This document shows positions 17,366-26,544 of a stretch of 47,005 bases of DNA, one piece after another; the stretch's first letter is position 1, and the number at the start of each line of letters is the position of its first letter. The notes under the pieces are model-generated. The model was not told the origin of the DNA. It saw only the letters and a program-made list of their open reading frames with translations, and made no database searches. Source of the stretch: an uncultured Succinivibrionaceae bacterium (lineage in GTDB: Bacteria; Pseudomonadota; Gammaproteobacteria; Enterobacterales; Succinivibrionaceae); assembly GCA_944390105.1 (NCBI GenBank), contig CALXOV010000065.1, positions 1-47,005 of the forward strand, written 5' to 3'. The translations under genes and the position numbers were made by a program.

Positions 17366-17977
17366 CGCGCAACTAAGATCCTGCATATCTCCGATACTCA
17401 CAATCAGCATCGACGCCTCAGCGACCTGCCTAATACCACATCATCGTGCATTCAGGAGATTTCACCATGAATGGCAGACTGTTCGAAGCCTTGGATTTTA
17501 TTAACTGGTTCTGTACCCTGCTTTATCTTAATAAAGTTTTTATCTGCGGCAACCACGATACTTGCTTGTACAAAGCCCATATCAGTGGTCTGCCCTGCAA
17601 TGTACATTACTTGTACAATTCTGCGGTAATAATCAACAGCATTAAATTCTACGGCATCCCCATGTTTATGCAGGATGCGGCGTCAGGCAGTCAAGTGCAA
17701 TTACTACACTGAGATGCCCTGCGAATCCGATGTACTAATAACCCATTGCCCTCCTTATGGTGTGCTTGATTATGATGATAGAATACATTATGGCTCAGCT
17801 GAGCTTTTAATAAAGGTAAAGCAAATAAGGCCCTGCCTGCATTTATTTGGGCATATGCATAAACATCATAGAATAATCAATGAAAATTTCACTAACCACT
17901 CAAATAGCACCATCATAATCGAAGACTACTGTAATCTGCAATTATCGAATATTATCAATTATAATCCAGACATCTGA
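17366..17977 (+). pseudogene. Calcineurin-like metallophosphoesterase with two frameshifts
   Basis: All metal-binding motifs of a small metallophosphoesterase are present, but spread over three segments in two frames. KILHISDTHNQHRRLSDLPN (17375-17434) is followed after a one-base loss by HSGDF, GNHD and YGIPMFMQDA (17440-about 17690). A second shift returns to the first frame for LITHCPPYGVLD and FGHMHKHH, ending at 17977. The order DTH, GD, GNHD, THCPP and GHMH is canonical. There is no clear start codon and a stop at 17363-17365 precedes the first segment. The composition is AT-rich toward the 3' end. It is most likely a recently inactivated gene; sequencing error at two sites is the alternative. 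Confidence 0.8.
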
Positions 17978-18068
17978 GCATACATCAATAATAAAACACT
18001 TCAAATCAATCTCAAACACCCAGGAGCATAACTTCAATTATATTATCAATTCACAAATCTTTTAGTCT

Positions 18069-20345
18069 TTATCTGCTGACATCAAATGGCGTGCTGAAAC
18101 TGCCTCCGACATATTTAAACAGCTGCGCCTTACTTTGCAAATCCTGCAGATAGTGCGCACCATTTACATCAAGTTCACAGTCAAAAGCGATCAGCTTATA
18201 CTGCTGCGCTAGGCGTAAGCGTTCATTGACATCAAGTGCGCAAGGTACAACCGCATATGAATAGTCAACTCCGCCTGCAAGAGCCTCCTTGGATGCAGAG
18301 CGCAGATCCAGCGCCAAACTTACATTGCTGCCGACAATGTCCCTGTTGTAGGCATCAGCAGACAGGGTAGCCAGCCAAATAAACTCCGTCTGCGGAAATA
18401 AATCCGCTAACTTGCGCAGCGCACTAGCACTGTACGAAACATCTGAGGACGTCTGTAGTACTACCGTATGCGGAGCATGCGGCAGGGCCTTTATAAAATC
18501 GGCAACCGTCATCTGTGGATCAAATGCTAACCATACATCATCCTGTACCGCTGCTACCGGCAACAGCAAGTGCTCAACACCATTATTCATCGCCAAAGCA
18601 GTCTTAAAGACGCTGCTGCCGTCGGTAAGCACAAAGTGCGGTGCGTCAAGATCTGCCTGCTTAAGGTTTAACTTCCCCTGCAGCTGCGGATCATCAAGCA
18701 GCGTTTTATTTTCCACCAACCGTGCATGGTTAAAGTCCTGTGCATAATCCATCGTTGTCAGCGACAGCTCCGGCGCATATTCAGTACTTTCTACCTGCAT
18801 TAAACCCAGCATTAAATCGTACAGGCAGTCATTGGTAAAAGGCTTTTCAGCATTGTGCTGCAGCGCCTGCCAAGTCTCGGGATAGCGCGCTGTATAATGC
18901 TGGCTTAAATGCACAATCAGCGGAATGCGCACCATATTGTAGGAAAATTGTCCCATATTGTGCCTGCCGCCGGGTGGAGTTACCTCCTCTGCGTGATCGG
19001 ATAGATAAACCATGGCGGCAAAATCTTCACGTGCCGCACACAATTGGTAGATCCTAGATATAACCTCATCGTTATAACGGATAGAAGTCAGATATTCATT
19101 AAGCTCCGAGCGCGCATCAAAACCTTCATCGCTGATGCCGATAATGCTCTGCCCGGCATACTCATACTCAGGATAATCTGCCGGATAGCGGTGATCGTAA
19201 GGTGAATGATTGCCCATCAAATGAATCACCAGCAGATGATTGCCTGCAGGATTTGCACTCTTTAAATATTTTTTGATCTGCGGCAGCAGATACGCATCCG
19301 GCCGCTGCTGCTTGCTGGAACCTTCTGATGCCTCAATGGAGAAAAATTGGAAATCTGTCTTATCAGCCATAGCAGCAATCGGCGTATCAAAGCGGCTCTG
19401 ACGCACCTGATTACTTATCCACGCAGTCTTTACTCCTGCCGTACGCAGCACCGCAAATAAATTCTCGCCTTCGGGGAAAGTAAGTCCGCGCGCGATATTG
19501 CCCTGCGACAGCGCATTAGTTACCGCCGGCATGGTATTAACAAATGAAGCATAAGCATTAGAAAAACGCACGGTCTGCGCCTTATCCGTCAGCTCAGTTA
19601 AAAAAGGCGTATTATCCAAAAATCCGTTGTAGCAGCCCATGAGATCACGATTGAGCGACTCACCGATAATCAACACATAAAGTTCACCCTGCTCTTGCTT
19701 TACCGCCGGACTTTGTGCGGAAGTCTGCACTTTATCTGCCAAGGAATTAAAGATTTCTATCTGCTGGGTATACTGCTGCTGCATGATGAAATAGAACTTT
19801 ATCGGCCGCAGCTGTGAAACTACGCCCAGAGCCCCTAGCTGGAAAATAAGCGCTACGACTAACCACACTTTAGGATGGCGATATCCCTGCTCCTTAAAAC
19901 GTATCCGCACAAAGAAGAACAAAATTTCGCAAAGCGCGATAAAAGCCAGCGCAGCCGCAGCCGACCAAGCAAGAGCCGAAGGACGCAGAATATTAAACAG
20001 CAGAAAATCAAACTGCTCTTCGGGGTTGGACTGCAGAATCGCCACCATGTCATCGCCGGTGATGAACGAGTCAATGCGCTGATAATAGGCAAAGAACAGC
20101 ACCACCAAGAAAATGGCAAGCGCCAAAATGGTATTAAGAATGCGCGCATACAACCGCAGACGCAGGCGATAAAGGATCAGTGCCGACCACCACCACAGCA
20201 GGCATACTATAAAGGGACGCACACCATCAGCCGGCGTACCGCGGCCACTGATTTTATAAAGCGCCCAAGCAATGCAACCAAATAAAGACCACAGCAGTAA
20301 GGTCCATACACCTGCTTTAATACGATACAACGTGCCTGCTTTCAT
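18069..20345 (-). CDS. Phosphoethanolamine-transferase-like membrane sulfatase-fold enzyme with an extra C-terminal domain
   Basis: The 758-residue protein has about five N-terminal membrane segments (within residues 1-180) and a periplasmic alkaline-phosphatase/sulfatase domain (about 220-540): IIGESLNRDLMGCYNGF with the probable nucleophile Ser, MGNHSPYDHRYP, and YLSDHAEEV with the metal-binding Asp-His. These are the marks of EptA/EptB/CptA enzymes that move phosphoethanolamine from phosphatidylethanolamine to lipid A or core. About 200 further residues follow, which the usual 540-580-residue members lack; I cannot assign them, though alternating strand-helix units hint at a barrel-like fold. 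ATG 20345 is preferred over a GTG three codons upstream because AAAGAG is then well placed. It follows relA by 82 bases. Confidence 0.8.
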   Translation of the reverse strand: MKAGTLYRIKAGVWTLLLWSLFGCIAWALYKISGRGTPADGVRPFIVCLLWWWSALILYRLRLRLYARILNTILALAIFLVVLFFAYYQRIDSFITGDDMVAILQSNPEEQFDFLLFNILRPSALAWSAAAALAFIALCEILFFFVRIRFKEQGYRHPKVWLVVALIFQLGALGVVSQLRPIKFYFIMQQQYTQQIEIFNSLADKVQTSAQSPAVKQEQGELYVLIIGESLNRDLMGCYNGFLDNTPFLTELTDKAQTVRFSNAYASFVNTMPAVTNALSQGNIARGLTFPEGENLFAVLRTAGVKTAWISNQVRQSRFDTPIAAMADKTDFQFFSIEASEGSSKQQRPDAYLLPQIKKYLKSANPAGNHLLVIHLMGNHSPYDHRYPADYPEYEYAGQSIIGISDEGFDARSELNEYLTSIRYNDEVISRIYQLCAAREDFAAMVYLSDHAEEVTPPGGRHNMGQFSYNMVRIPLIVHLSQHYTARYPETWQALQHNAEKPFTNDCLYDLMLGLMQVESTEYAPELSLTTMDYAQDFNHARLVENKTLLDDPQLQGKLNLKQADLDAPHFVLTDGSSVFKTALAMNNGVEHLLLPVAAVQDDVWLAFDPQMTVADFIKALPHAPHTVVLQTSSDVSYSASALRKLADLFPQTEFIWLATLSADAYNRDIVGSNVSLALDLRSASKEALAGGVDYSYAVVPCALDVNERLRLAQQYKLIAFDCELDVNGAHYLQDLQSKAQLFKYVGGSFSTPFDVSR

Positions 20346-20427
20346 GAATGACACTCTTTAATTTTTAAATAAGGCTGCAGTTGAACTGACGGCCAGCAGC
20401 TGCAAACTATTGCAGAATGATATTTGT

Positions 20428-22662
20428 TTACAAACGCTTAACGCTCTTAACCCGAGGCACGGTACGGATCTTATCCATTAAACGCCCCAAGGAATTGACG
20501 CCGACCAGCATCAGATCAACGTCGATAATAGAAAGATCCTTCATGCGGTCGATACGCGAGCGCACGCCGAGTACATTGAGCTTTTCGTTGGCAATCACCG
20601 TGGTAACATCGCGCAGCAGACCAGGGTAATCCGGCGCCGTCACGCGCAGTGTAGCGGTAAAGCCGGCATCATTGGTCTGCTGTCCCCACTGTGCTTTAAC
20701 CATGCGCTCCGGGTGTACCTTCATCAGTCCTTTAATCTGCGGACAATCCTTGCGGTGTATGGAAATGCCGCGGCCTTGAGTTATGAAGCCAACGATCTCA
20801 TCCCCCGGGATCGGCTGACAGCACTTAGCAATATGCGTCATCATGTTGCCGACACCATCAACGATAATGCCGCTCTTGCTTCGCTTTTGCAGTAAAGCCG
20901 CACTCTTTGATGGAGAAGCCACTAACGAGCTGATATCAGGCTCGGTATTTTCCGGCTCTTGCTTACCGGTACGCTCGGATAAATAAGCCAATACTTGGTT
21001 CAGCTTAATATCGCCCGCGCCGACGCCAGCATAGACATCATCCACACTCTTTACATTAAAACGCTCTAAGCGTTCTTTGAGCAGTGAAGCGACCTGATCT
21101 TTATTTAAATTCAGATTGTGGCGCGCAGTTTCCTTTTCAACCAGCTCTTCACCTGCCGCAAAATTACGCTCATAGTCAACCTTGCGGAACCACGCTTGTA
21201 CCTTCGAGCGTGCTTTATTAGTCTTGAGAAAACCGCTATCAGCCTTCATCCAATCGCGTGAAGGATTTGGCTCTTTTTGCGTAATGATTTCAACCTGCTC
21301 ACCGGTTTTGAGCTGATAGGTATAAGGCACAATACGCCCATTAACCTTAGCACCGATGCAGCGATGCCCCACCATGGTGTGCACATGGTAAGCAAAATCA
21401 AGCGGCGTTGAGCCGGTTGGCAGATCGATGACCTCGCCTTGCGGGGTAAAGACATAGACACGATCTTCAAATACCTGCTTGCGGAATTCCTCAAGCAGAG
21501 CACCTGATTCCACCATATCATCACGCCATGCCAAGAGCTTGCGCAGAAAGTTAATACGCTGCTCGGCACCTGATACTTGACCGGCGCCTTCCTTATACTT
21601 CCAATGTGCCGCAACGCCAAGCTCTGCCATCTGATGCATTGCCTGCGTGCGAATCTGAATTTCTATCGCTTTACCGCCGTCTCCATAAACTACGGTGTGA
21701 ATTGACTGATAACCGTTAGGCTTAGGATTGGCAATGTAGTCATCAAATTCTTTAGCCAGATGCTGCCATTTAGTATGAATCACACCTAAAGCGGCGTAGC
21801 ATTCGGGCATAGTCTCAACCACGACGCGTACGGCGCGAATATCGTAAAGCTCCGAAAAATCGAGATGCTTTTTCTGCATCTTGCGCCAAATGCTGTAAAT
21901 ATGCTTCGGACGTCCGTATACCTCGCCGTGAATTCCTTCAGCATCTAGTAGCGCTTTAAGTTCCGAAACAAAATTCTGAATATACTTTTCGCGATCGATG
22001 CGGCGCTCACCTAAGTCTTTGGCAATCTGCATGTAGGTCTGTGGATGCAGAAAACGAAAAGCCAGATCTTCAAGCTCCCATTTCAGCTGCCCGATGCCTA
22101 AGCGATTGGCCAGCGGAGCGTAAATATTGGACACTTCCTTGGCGATAAGCAGCCGCACTTTTTCATCAGCATGCTTAGCCGCTCGAATGACGGCAATGCG
22201 CTCAGCAAGCTTAATCACCACCGCCCGCACATCGTCCACCATAGCCAACAGCATACGACGCACGCGATCGACCTTAGCATCAGAGGAAACTTTGCCCTGA
22301 CTTAAATTCTGCAGGAAGCGAATGGCTTCCATATCTTTAACCGCCAGCAGCAGTTTAGCTACCGCAGGGCCGAATTTAGCTTCAACTTCGTCTTTATTAA
22401 GCAGATGATCTTCAAAGGCCGGATATAAAAAAGCGACCTGCAAAGATTCGATGTCCATATTAAGGGCCATCAGGATGGAGACAATTTCAGCCGAGAGATT
22501 AGAGTGGCGCTGCGAAAGCTCGGGATTGCGCTCGCCGATCTTTGACATCACCAACAAATGCGCCTGATGTAGCAACTCCTTATCAGCAGCCGGCAACGCC
22601 AGCGCTTCGCTCCATTGCTTAAAGTCAAATGAAGCCTTATGGGTCTCTCTTAAGGCAACCAT
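20428..22662 (-). CDS. relA: GTP pyrophosphokinase RelA
   Basis: RelA makes (p)ppGpp on ribosomes with uncharged tRNA and drives the stringent response. The 744-residue protein (E. coli 744) has a degenerate hydrolase region in which the HD motif is replaced by FLYPAFEDHLL, so it should not degrade ppGpp. The synthetase domain follows (GRPKHIYSIWRKMQKK, ELYDIRAVRVVV, NPKPNGYQSIHTVV), then TGS (VYVFTPQGEVIDLPTGSTPLDFAYHVHT), a zinc-finger region (CCQPIPGDEIVGFITQGRGISIHR) and a C-terminal ACT domain. AGGAG precedes the ATG. rlmD lies 15 bases upstream, a conserved gammaproteobacterial pair. Confidence 0.96.
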   Translation of the reverse strand: MVALRETHKASFDFKQWSEALALPAADKELLHQAHLLVMSKIGERNPELSQRHSNLSAEIVSILMALNMDIESLQVAFLYPAFEDHLLNKDEVEAKFGPAVAKLLLAVKDMEAIRFLQNLSQGKVSSDAKVDRVRRMLLAMVDDVRAVVIKLAERIAVIRAAKHADEKVRLLIAKEVSNIYAPLANRLGIGQLKWELEDLAFRFLHPQTYMQIAKDLGERRIDREKYIQNFVSELKALLDAEGIHGEVYGRPKHIYSIWRKMQKKHLDFSELYDIRAVRVVVETMPECYAALGVIHTKWQHLAKEFDDYIANPKPNGYQSIHTVVYGDGGKAIEIQIRTQAMHQMAELGVAAHWKYKEGAGQVSGAEQRINFLRKLLAWRDDMVESGALLEEFRKQVFEDRVYVFTPQGEVIDLPTGSTPLDFAYHVHTMVGHRCIGAKVNGRIVPYTYQLKTGEQVEIITQKEPNPSRDWMKADSGFLKTNKARSKVQAWFRKVDYERNFAAGEELVEKETARHNLNLNKDQVASLLKERLERFNVKSVDDVYAGVGAGDIKLNQVLAYLSERTGKQEPENTEPDISSLVASPSKSAALLQKRSKSGIIVDGVGNMMTHIAKCCQPIPGDEIVGFITQGRGISIHRKDCPQIKGLMKVHPERMVKAQWGQQTNDAGFTATLRVTAPDYPGLLRDVTTVIANEKLNVLGVRSRIDRMKDLSIIDVDLMLVGVNSLGRLMDKIRTVPRVKSVKRL

Positions 22663-22677
22663 CCTCGAACTCCTGCC

Positions 22678-24144
22678 TTATCTGCCAAAAACCAGCATCA
22701 GCTCAATATGCGCAGTACGCGGGAACATGTCGACCACGCCCCATTCCTGAAGCTTATAGCCTGCTGCCAGCAGCATGGCGCTGTCGCGCGCAGCTGCCAG
22801 CGGATTACAAGATATCATAACAATTAATCTAGGTTTAAGCGTAGCTAAAAAGCCTACTGCACGCTTAGCGCCCGCCCGTCCAGGATCTAGTACCGCTGCC
22901 GCATAAACCTGCTTTGCCCAGGCCTGCTGCTCAAACTGCTCTTCAAGGTTTGCCGTAACAAACTTCATGTGTTCAAAGCCAGAGGCTGCCGCATTAGCCT
23001 GCGCCCGCTCAATCATGCTTCTTACCACATCTACTCCGACTATGGCAGCACCTTTAGCCGCCAACGCAAAGCTGAAGTTGCCCAAACCACAGAACAGATC
23101 AAGAACAGGTGCATCAGGTTTTATATACGGTGCAACAGCCGCACTGACCCGCTGCAACATACACTCATTCATCGCCCGATTGACCTGAACAAAGGCTGAA
23201 GGTAAAAAGGTCAGCCGCGTGCCATTGTTGACGAGATAAAGACCCTCTGCATTTTGCGTAATCACTCGTTCTACCGTCTCGGCCTGTTCAATCCCCAACA
23301 GCGCAGCAACTTCATCATTTGATAAAGTTCCTGCATCAGCGGGCCGTTTAATTTCCTTCCTCCGCTGCGTTGCAGGGTTGCGCTTTGCCGCCTGCTGCGC
23401 AGCCTTAGCTAAGGCCGCCGCGCTGGGTTCCTGCACGCTTATTACCAGCTCCTGTTCCTGCCCAAATCTTTTTAAAAGATCTTCATCCGACGCTGACAGA
23501 GGCGCCGTAGTGCGTACCAGCATGCCGACGAGCCCGTCACTGTCAATAAGCTCCACATGGCCCAAACAGCGTTTACCCTGCAGCGTACTGAACATTGGAG
23601 CCAGCTTAGGAAGCAAAGCATTAAGCCTAGGTGTCAAGACAGCACAGCCATTCAGCGCTACGATTTCATGCGAAAACTTACCGCGAAACCCCAGCTCAAC
23701 CGTACCGCGATTACAATACACTGCCAAACGGCAGGCACGGCGATATCCTAGATCTTCGCCGTGGTCAACAAAGCTCGGCGCACTCAGCTCAAGAGCACAG
23801 TTTTTCTTAAACAATCGTTTAATGCCGGCTAACTTGTATGACAGCACATCCTGTGGCGATAGATGCTGCAGCGTACATCCGCCACAGCTTGCGGCATACG
23901 GGCAATCTGTAACGCGGCGCAATTCTGAAGCGCGCAGCAGCTTAAGAACTCGCGCACTGCCAGACTGCGCTTTCACATTCTCAGGCTGCAACTGCGCCTC
24001 CTCTCCCGGCAGCAGATTTGCCGCAAACCAAGTTTTACCTTGGGCTTTAACCACACCGCGTCCCTGCAGGTCGAGATCACAGCACTCCCCGATAAAGGAT
24101 TTAAGGGTCTTATGCTTGGGGGCAGCTTTATAAAAAACAGCCAT
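22678..24144 (-). CDS. rlmD: 23S rRNA (uracil-1939-C5)-methyltransferase RlmD
   Basis: RlmD methylates U1939 of 23S rRNA with SAM. The 488-residue product has an N-terminal TRAM-like domain, the Fe-S ligands Cys81, Cys87 and Cys90 in CPYAASCGGC plus a later cysteine, SAM motif DLFCGLGNFSFALA, VLDPGRAGAK and the catalytic cysteine in MISCNPLAAARD. The C-terminus MFPRTAHIELMLVF is the RlmD form. A hydrophilic Lys/Arg/Ala-rich stretch at about 240-275 is an insertion relative to E. coli (433 aa). It follows recO by 25 bases and precedes relA. Confidence 0.94.
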   Translation of the reverse strand: MAVFYKAAPKHKTLKSFIGECCDLDLQGRGVVKAQGKTWFAANLLPGEEAQLQPENVKAQSGSARVLKLLRASELRRVTDCPYAASCGGCTLQHLSPQDVLSYKLAGIKRLFKKNCALELSAPSFVDHGEDLGYRRACRLAVYCNRGTVELGFRGKFSHEIVALNGCAVLTPRLNALLPKLAPMFSTLQGKRCLGHVELIDSDGLVGMLVRTTAPLSASDEDLLKRFGQEQELVISVQEPSAAALAKAAQQAAKRNPATQRRKEIKRPADAGTLSNDEVAALLGIEQAETVERVITQNAEGLYLVNNGTRLTFLPSAFVQVNRAMNECMLQRVSAAVAPYIKPDAPVLDLFCGLGNFSFALAAKGAAIVGVDVVRSMIERAQANAAASGFEHMKFVTANLEEQFEQQAWAKQVYAAAVLDPGRAGAKRAVGFLATLKPRLIVMISCNPLAAARDSAMLLAAGYKLQEWGVVDMFPRTAHIELMLVFGR

Positions 24145-24169
24145 ATTTAGCTCTCCGAAAAATTAAGGT

Positions 24170-24880
24170 CTACAGCTGCAGATACTGCTGATACATTTGC
24201 CGGCTCTTAAGCTCACGTCCGTGTAATAGCAAGGATAGGCAGGTACGAGTGATCTGCTTGAGCGTCTGCAGTAACTGAGGATCCTGCAACACCACGGCAG
24301 TGTTCGCCAAAGCATTAAGCGTCCGGCCGTCAAATGCTCGCAGCTCAGGATCGGTCTGCTGTACAAAACCACGCCCTGGTAGATAACAATATAAATTATG
24401 CGGAATAAAAGCATTGCCGTCAGCGGTATGAAAATCTAGGCCCTGGCCTAAATGCTGCAACAGCTCAAGTTCAAATAAACGCAATGCAGCTTCCTGCGCG
24501 CCGCCGTCAGCTAAACTGCGCAGAGCTGACAGATAACAGGCAAACAGTTTGGGAGCGGCATCGCCGCGCTTTAACAGAAAATAGATAAGCTCATTTAAGT
24601 AGTAGGCAGAAAACAGCTGCGGCACCTTTAGCGCAAGCGGCTCTCCGGCGCGGCTGCATTCAGTAAGCTGCCAAATTTCACTGCGCCCCTGCAGCATAGT
24701 CAGCTGCAGCGGGCAGAACGGCTGCAGCAACGCCTGCTGCCGCGAACCTTTTTGCGGCAAACGAGCATACAGGCATACCCGGCCGTAGTTTAAGGTAAAG
24801 GCTTCAAGCAGCCTGCAGTGTTCCTTATAGGGGTGCGCATGCAGGATGAAGCCAGGCTCTCCTGCGCGCAGTTGCGCCAC
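24170..24880 (-). CDS. recO: DNA repair protein RecO
   Basis: RecO anneals single strands and, with RecR, loads RecA onto SSB-coated gaps. The 236-residue protein (E. coli 242) has the N-terminal OB-fold (GFILHAHPYKEHCRLLEAFTLNYGRVCLYAR), a central SAYYLNELIYFLL helix and the FELELLQHLGQGLDF segment typical of proteobacterial RecO. No zinc-finger cysteines are seen, as in other proteobacteria. The start is GTG, placed directly after the era stop, with GAGG inside the end of era serving as its ribosome binding site, so the two are translationally linked. Confidence 0.92.
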   Translation of the reverse strand: MAQLRAGEPGFILHAHPYKEHCRLLEAFTLNYGRVCLYARLPQKGSRQQALLQPFCPLQLTMLQGRSEIWQLTECSRAGEPLALKVPQLFSAYYLNELIYFLLKRGDAAPKLFACYLSALRSLADGGAQEAALRLFELELLQHLGQGLDFHTADGNAFIPHNLYCYLPGRGFVQQTDPELRAFDGRTLNALANTAVVLQDPQLLQTLKQITRTCLSLLLHGRELKSRQMYQQYLQL

Positions 24881-25783
24881 TTACTTATCCTCAAAATCGG
24901 CATATCCAAGGCTTTTTAAGGCGCGGGCATCATCAGCCCAGCCGGCTTTAACCTTGACAAAAATTGACAGGAATACTTTTTTATCAAAAAGCTTTTCCAT
25001 GTCAATGCGGGCATCCGTACCGATTTTCTTAATGCGTCCGCCACCGGCACCAATAACCATTTTCTTCTGCCCTGTACGTTCCACTAAGATCACGGCGCTG
25101 ATACGCAGTAGATTAGGTTCTTCCTTAAATTCCTGAATTTCAACTGTAGCGCTGTACGGCAGCTCATCCCCCATCTGCCGCATCAGCTTTTCACGAATTA
25201 GTTCAGCAGCCATGAAACGCGATGAACGGTCGGTAATACTGTCGGCATCAAAGCAGTGTTCACCATCAGGCAGACTGCTACGCACAATCTGTTTTAAAGC
25301 TTCAAGGTTAGTGCCATGCGCTGCCGACACCGGAATAATGTCTTTAAACTTAAGCCTTGCGCTTAACTTTTCAATCAGCGGAAGCAGACTGTCTTTATGC
25401 TGCACCTTATCAATTTTATTGATGACCAGCACCACCGGAACTTTGCTGTTTTCAAGTTTAGCGAACACCATTTCATCATCATCTGTCCACAGCGTGGCGT
25501 CTACCACCAGTAAAATCAGCTCTACATCGCCTAAAGCACTTTCAGCTGCACGATTCATTAAACGATTTATCGCACGTTTTTCCTCGCGATGCAGTCCCGG
25601 GGTATCTACATACACTGTCTGATAAATTCCTTCAGTATCAATACCGATCACACGATTGCGCGTAGTCTGTGGACGGCGGGACGTAATACTGATTTTTTGC
25701 CCTAATAAGTGATTCATCAAGGTAGATTTACCGACATTAGGGCGACCGATTAAGGCCACAAAACCGAATTTCTGCTGTTCCAT
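24881..25783 (-). CDS. era: GTPase Era
   Basis: Era is an essential GTPase that binds the 3' end of 16S rRNA during 30S assembly. The 300-residue protein carries G1 GRPNVGKST at 13-21, the effector region [10 protein letters not shown]3 DTPG, G4 NKID and G5 SA. A KH domain with [13 protein letters not shown] replaces the more usual VIGNKG loop but keeps GxxG. Length and order are normal (E. coli 301). It lies four bases after a glycosyltransferase gene that interrupts the usual rnc-era junction. Confidence 0.96.
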   Translation of the reverse strand: MEQQKFGFVALIGRPNVGKSTLMNHLLGQKISITSRRPQTTRNRVIGIDTEGIYQTVYVDTPGLHREEKRAINRLMNRAAESALGDVELILLVVDATLWTDDDEMVFAKLENSKVPVVLVINKIDKVQHKDSLLPLIEKLSARLKFKDIIPVSAAHGTNLEALKQIVRSSLPDGEHCFDADSITDRSSRFMAAELIREKLMRQMGDELPYSATVEIQEFKEEPNLLRISAVILVERTGQKKMVIGAGGGRIKKIGTDARIDMEKLFDKKVFLSIFVKVKAGWADDARALKSLGYADFEDK

Positions 25784-25786
25784 AAG

Positions 25787-26512
25787 TTACACCGCCTTCT
25801 GTGATCTGCCGCCGCCAATCATGGAGACAAATTTGGAATCTGTTACGGATAAAAAGGGTTTAACAATATAGGCCTTCAGCTTAGTGTAAGCTATCATTCC
25901 GACTAAACGATCTGACTCCATACGTACCGGAAAGCCTAAATCCAGTAGCCTTTTACAGCCTTGATTGCTGATGTAATAGCAACGGGTACTTTCCATGCGC
26001 CGTCTGCGGTTTAACAACCAATCTAAACCAGGAATACCCGCGCGAACAAAAGTGTACGCAGAGCCATCTACCGTCACCTTATGCTTTGGATTAAACCATC
26101 CCTGACGCAGCCCCATATGCGGCCAAGTACGGCCATTAATAAGCTCAGCATCCGGAACCCGCTCTAGGATCGCAGTAAAAACCTTTGAGAAATCATTATA
26201 AGGTTCAAAATCATCCTCCAACACAATTGCACCGGGCAGATTGTCCTGCACAATTTTCTGATACAGCCGCAGATGACTTAGAGCACAGCCAAGCTCCCCA
26301 TCGGTCAAACGACCTTTAATGGTAGTCTTTGACAAACAGTTATTGTGAATAATGAAGCTCTCGCCATTAAAAATTTCCGGATCATTACGATCCACCGTAG
26401 CGCCCCACACTGCCGGAAACAGTTCAAACTCCACGCCATATTGCTGAAGCCCAGCGCAGATCATTTCACGGCGATCAACAGCTTGCTCTAAGCTGATGAC
26501 AAAAGTCTTCAT
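25787..26512 (-). CDS. Glycosyltransferase family 25 (LgtB/Lex2-like), inserted between rnc and era
   Basis: GT25 enzymes add sugars, often galactose, to lipooligosaccharide cores. The 241-residue product shows the family opening FVISLEQAVDRRE, the block GELGCALSHLRLYQKIVQ at 72-89, and the acidic motif IVLEDDFEPY at 97-105. A downstream block YYISNQGCKRLLD is also typical. It sits between rnc and era with only four bases to era, in the same orientation, so it has joined the core operon without breaking it. The function is probably modification of LPS core; the acceptor cannot be read from sequence. Confidence 0.85.
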   Translation of the reverse strand: MKTFVISLEQAVDRREMICAGLQQYGVEFELFPAVWGATVDRNDPEIFNGESFIIHNNCLSKTTIKGRLTDGELGCALSHLRLYQKIVQDNLPGAIVLEDDFEPYNDFSKVFTAILERVPDAELINGRTWPHMGLRQGWFNPKHKVTVDGSAYTFVRAGIPGLDWLLNRRRRMESTRCYYISNQGCKRLLDLGFPVRMESDRLVGMIAYTKLKAYIVKPFLSVTDSKFVSMIGGGRSQKAV

Positions 26513-26544
26513 ATATTCTTAAGACCTCAACTTATGGTAACGTA

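Noticed and set aside
19875-20285. Plus-strand frame of 136 codons
   Set aside because: It is antisense to the membrane region of the phosphoethanolamine-transferase-like gene and has no independent support.
18069-20345. Labelling the sulfatase-fold enzyme as a colistin-resistance (mcr) gene
   Set aside because: The nucleophile context is GES rather than GET, the length and C-terminus differ, and the gene lies in a stable chromosomal context.
23378-24133. Plus-strand frame of 251 codons
   Set aside because: It is antisense to rlmD; Ser/Arg-rich composition is typical of a shadow frame and rlmD is beyond doubt.
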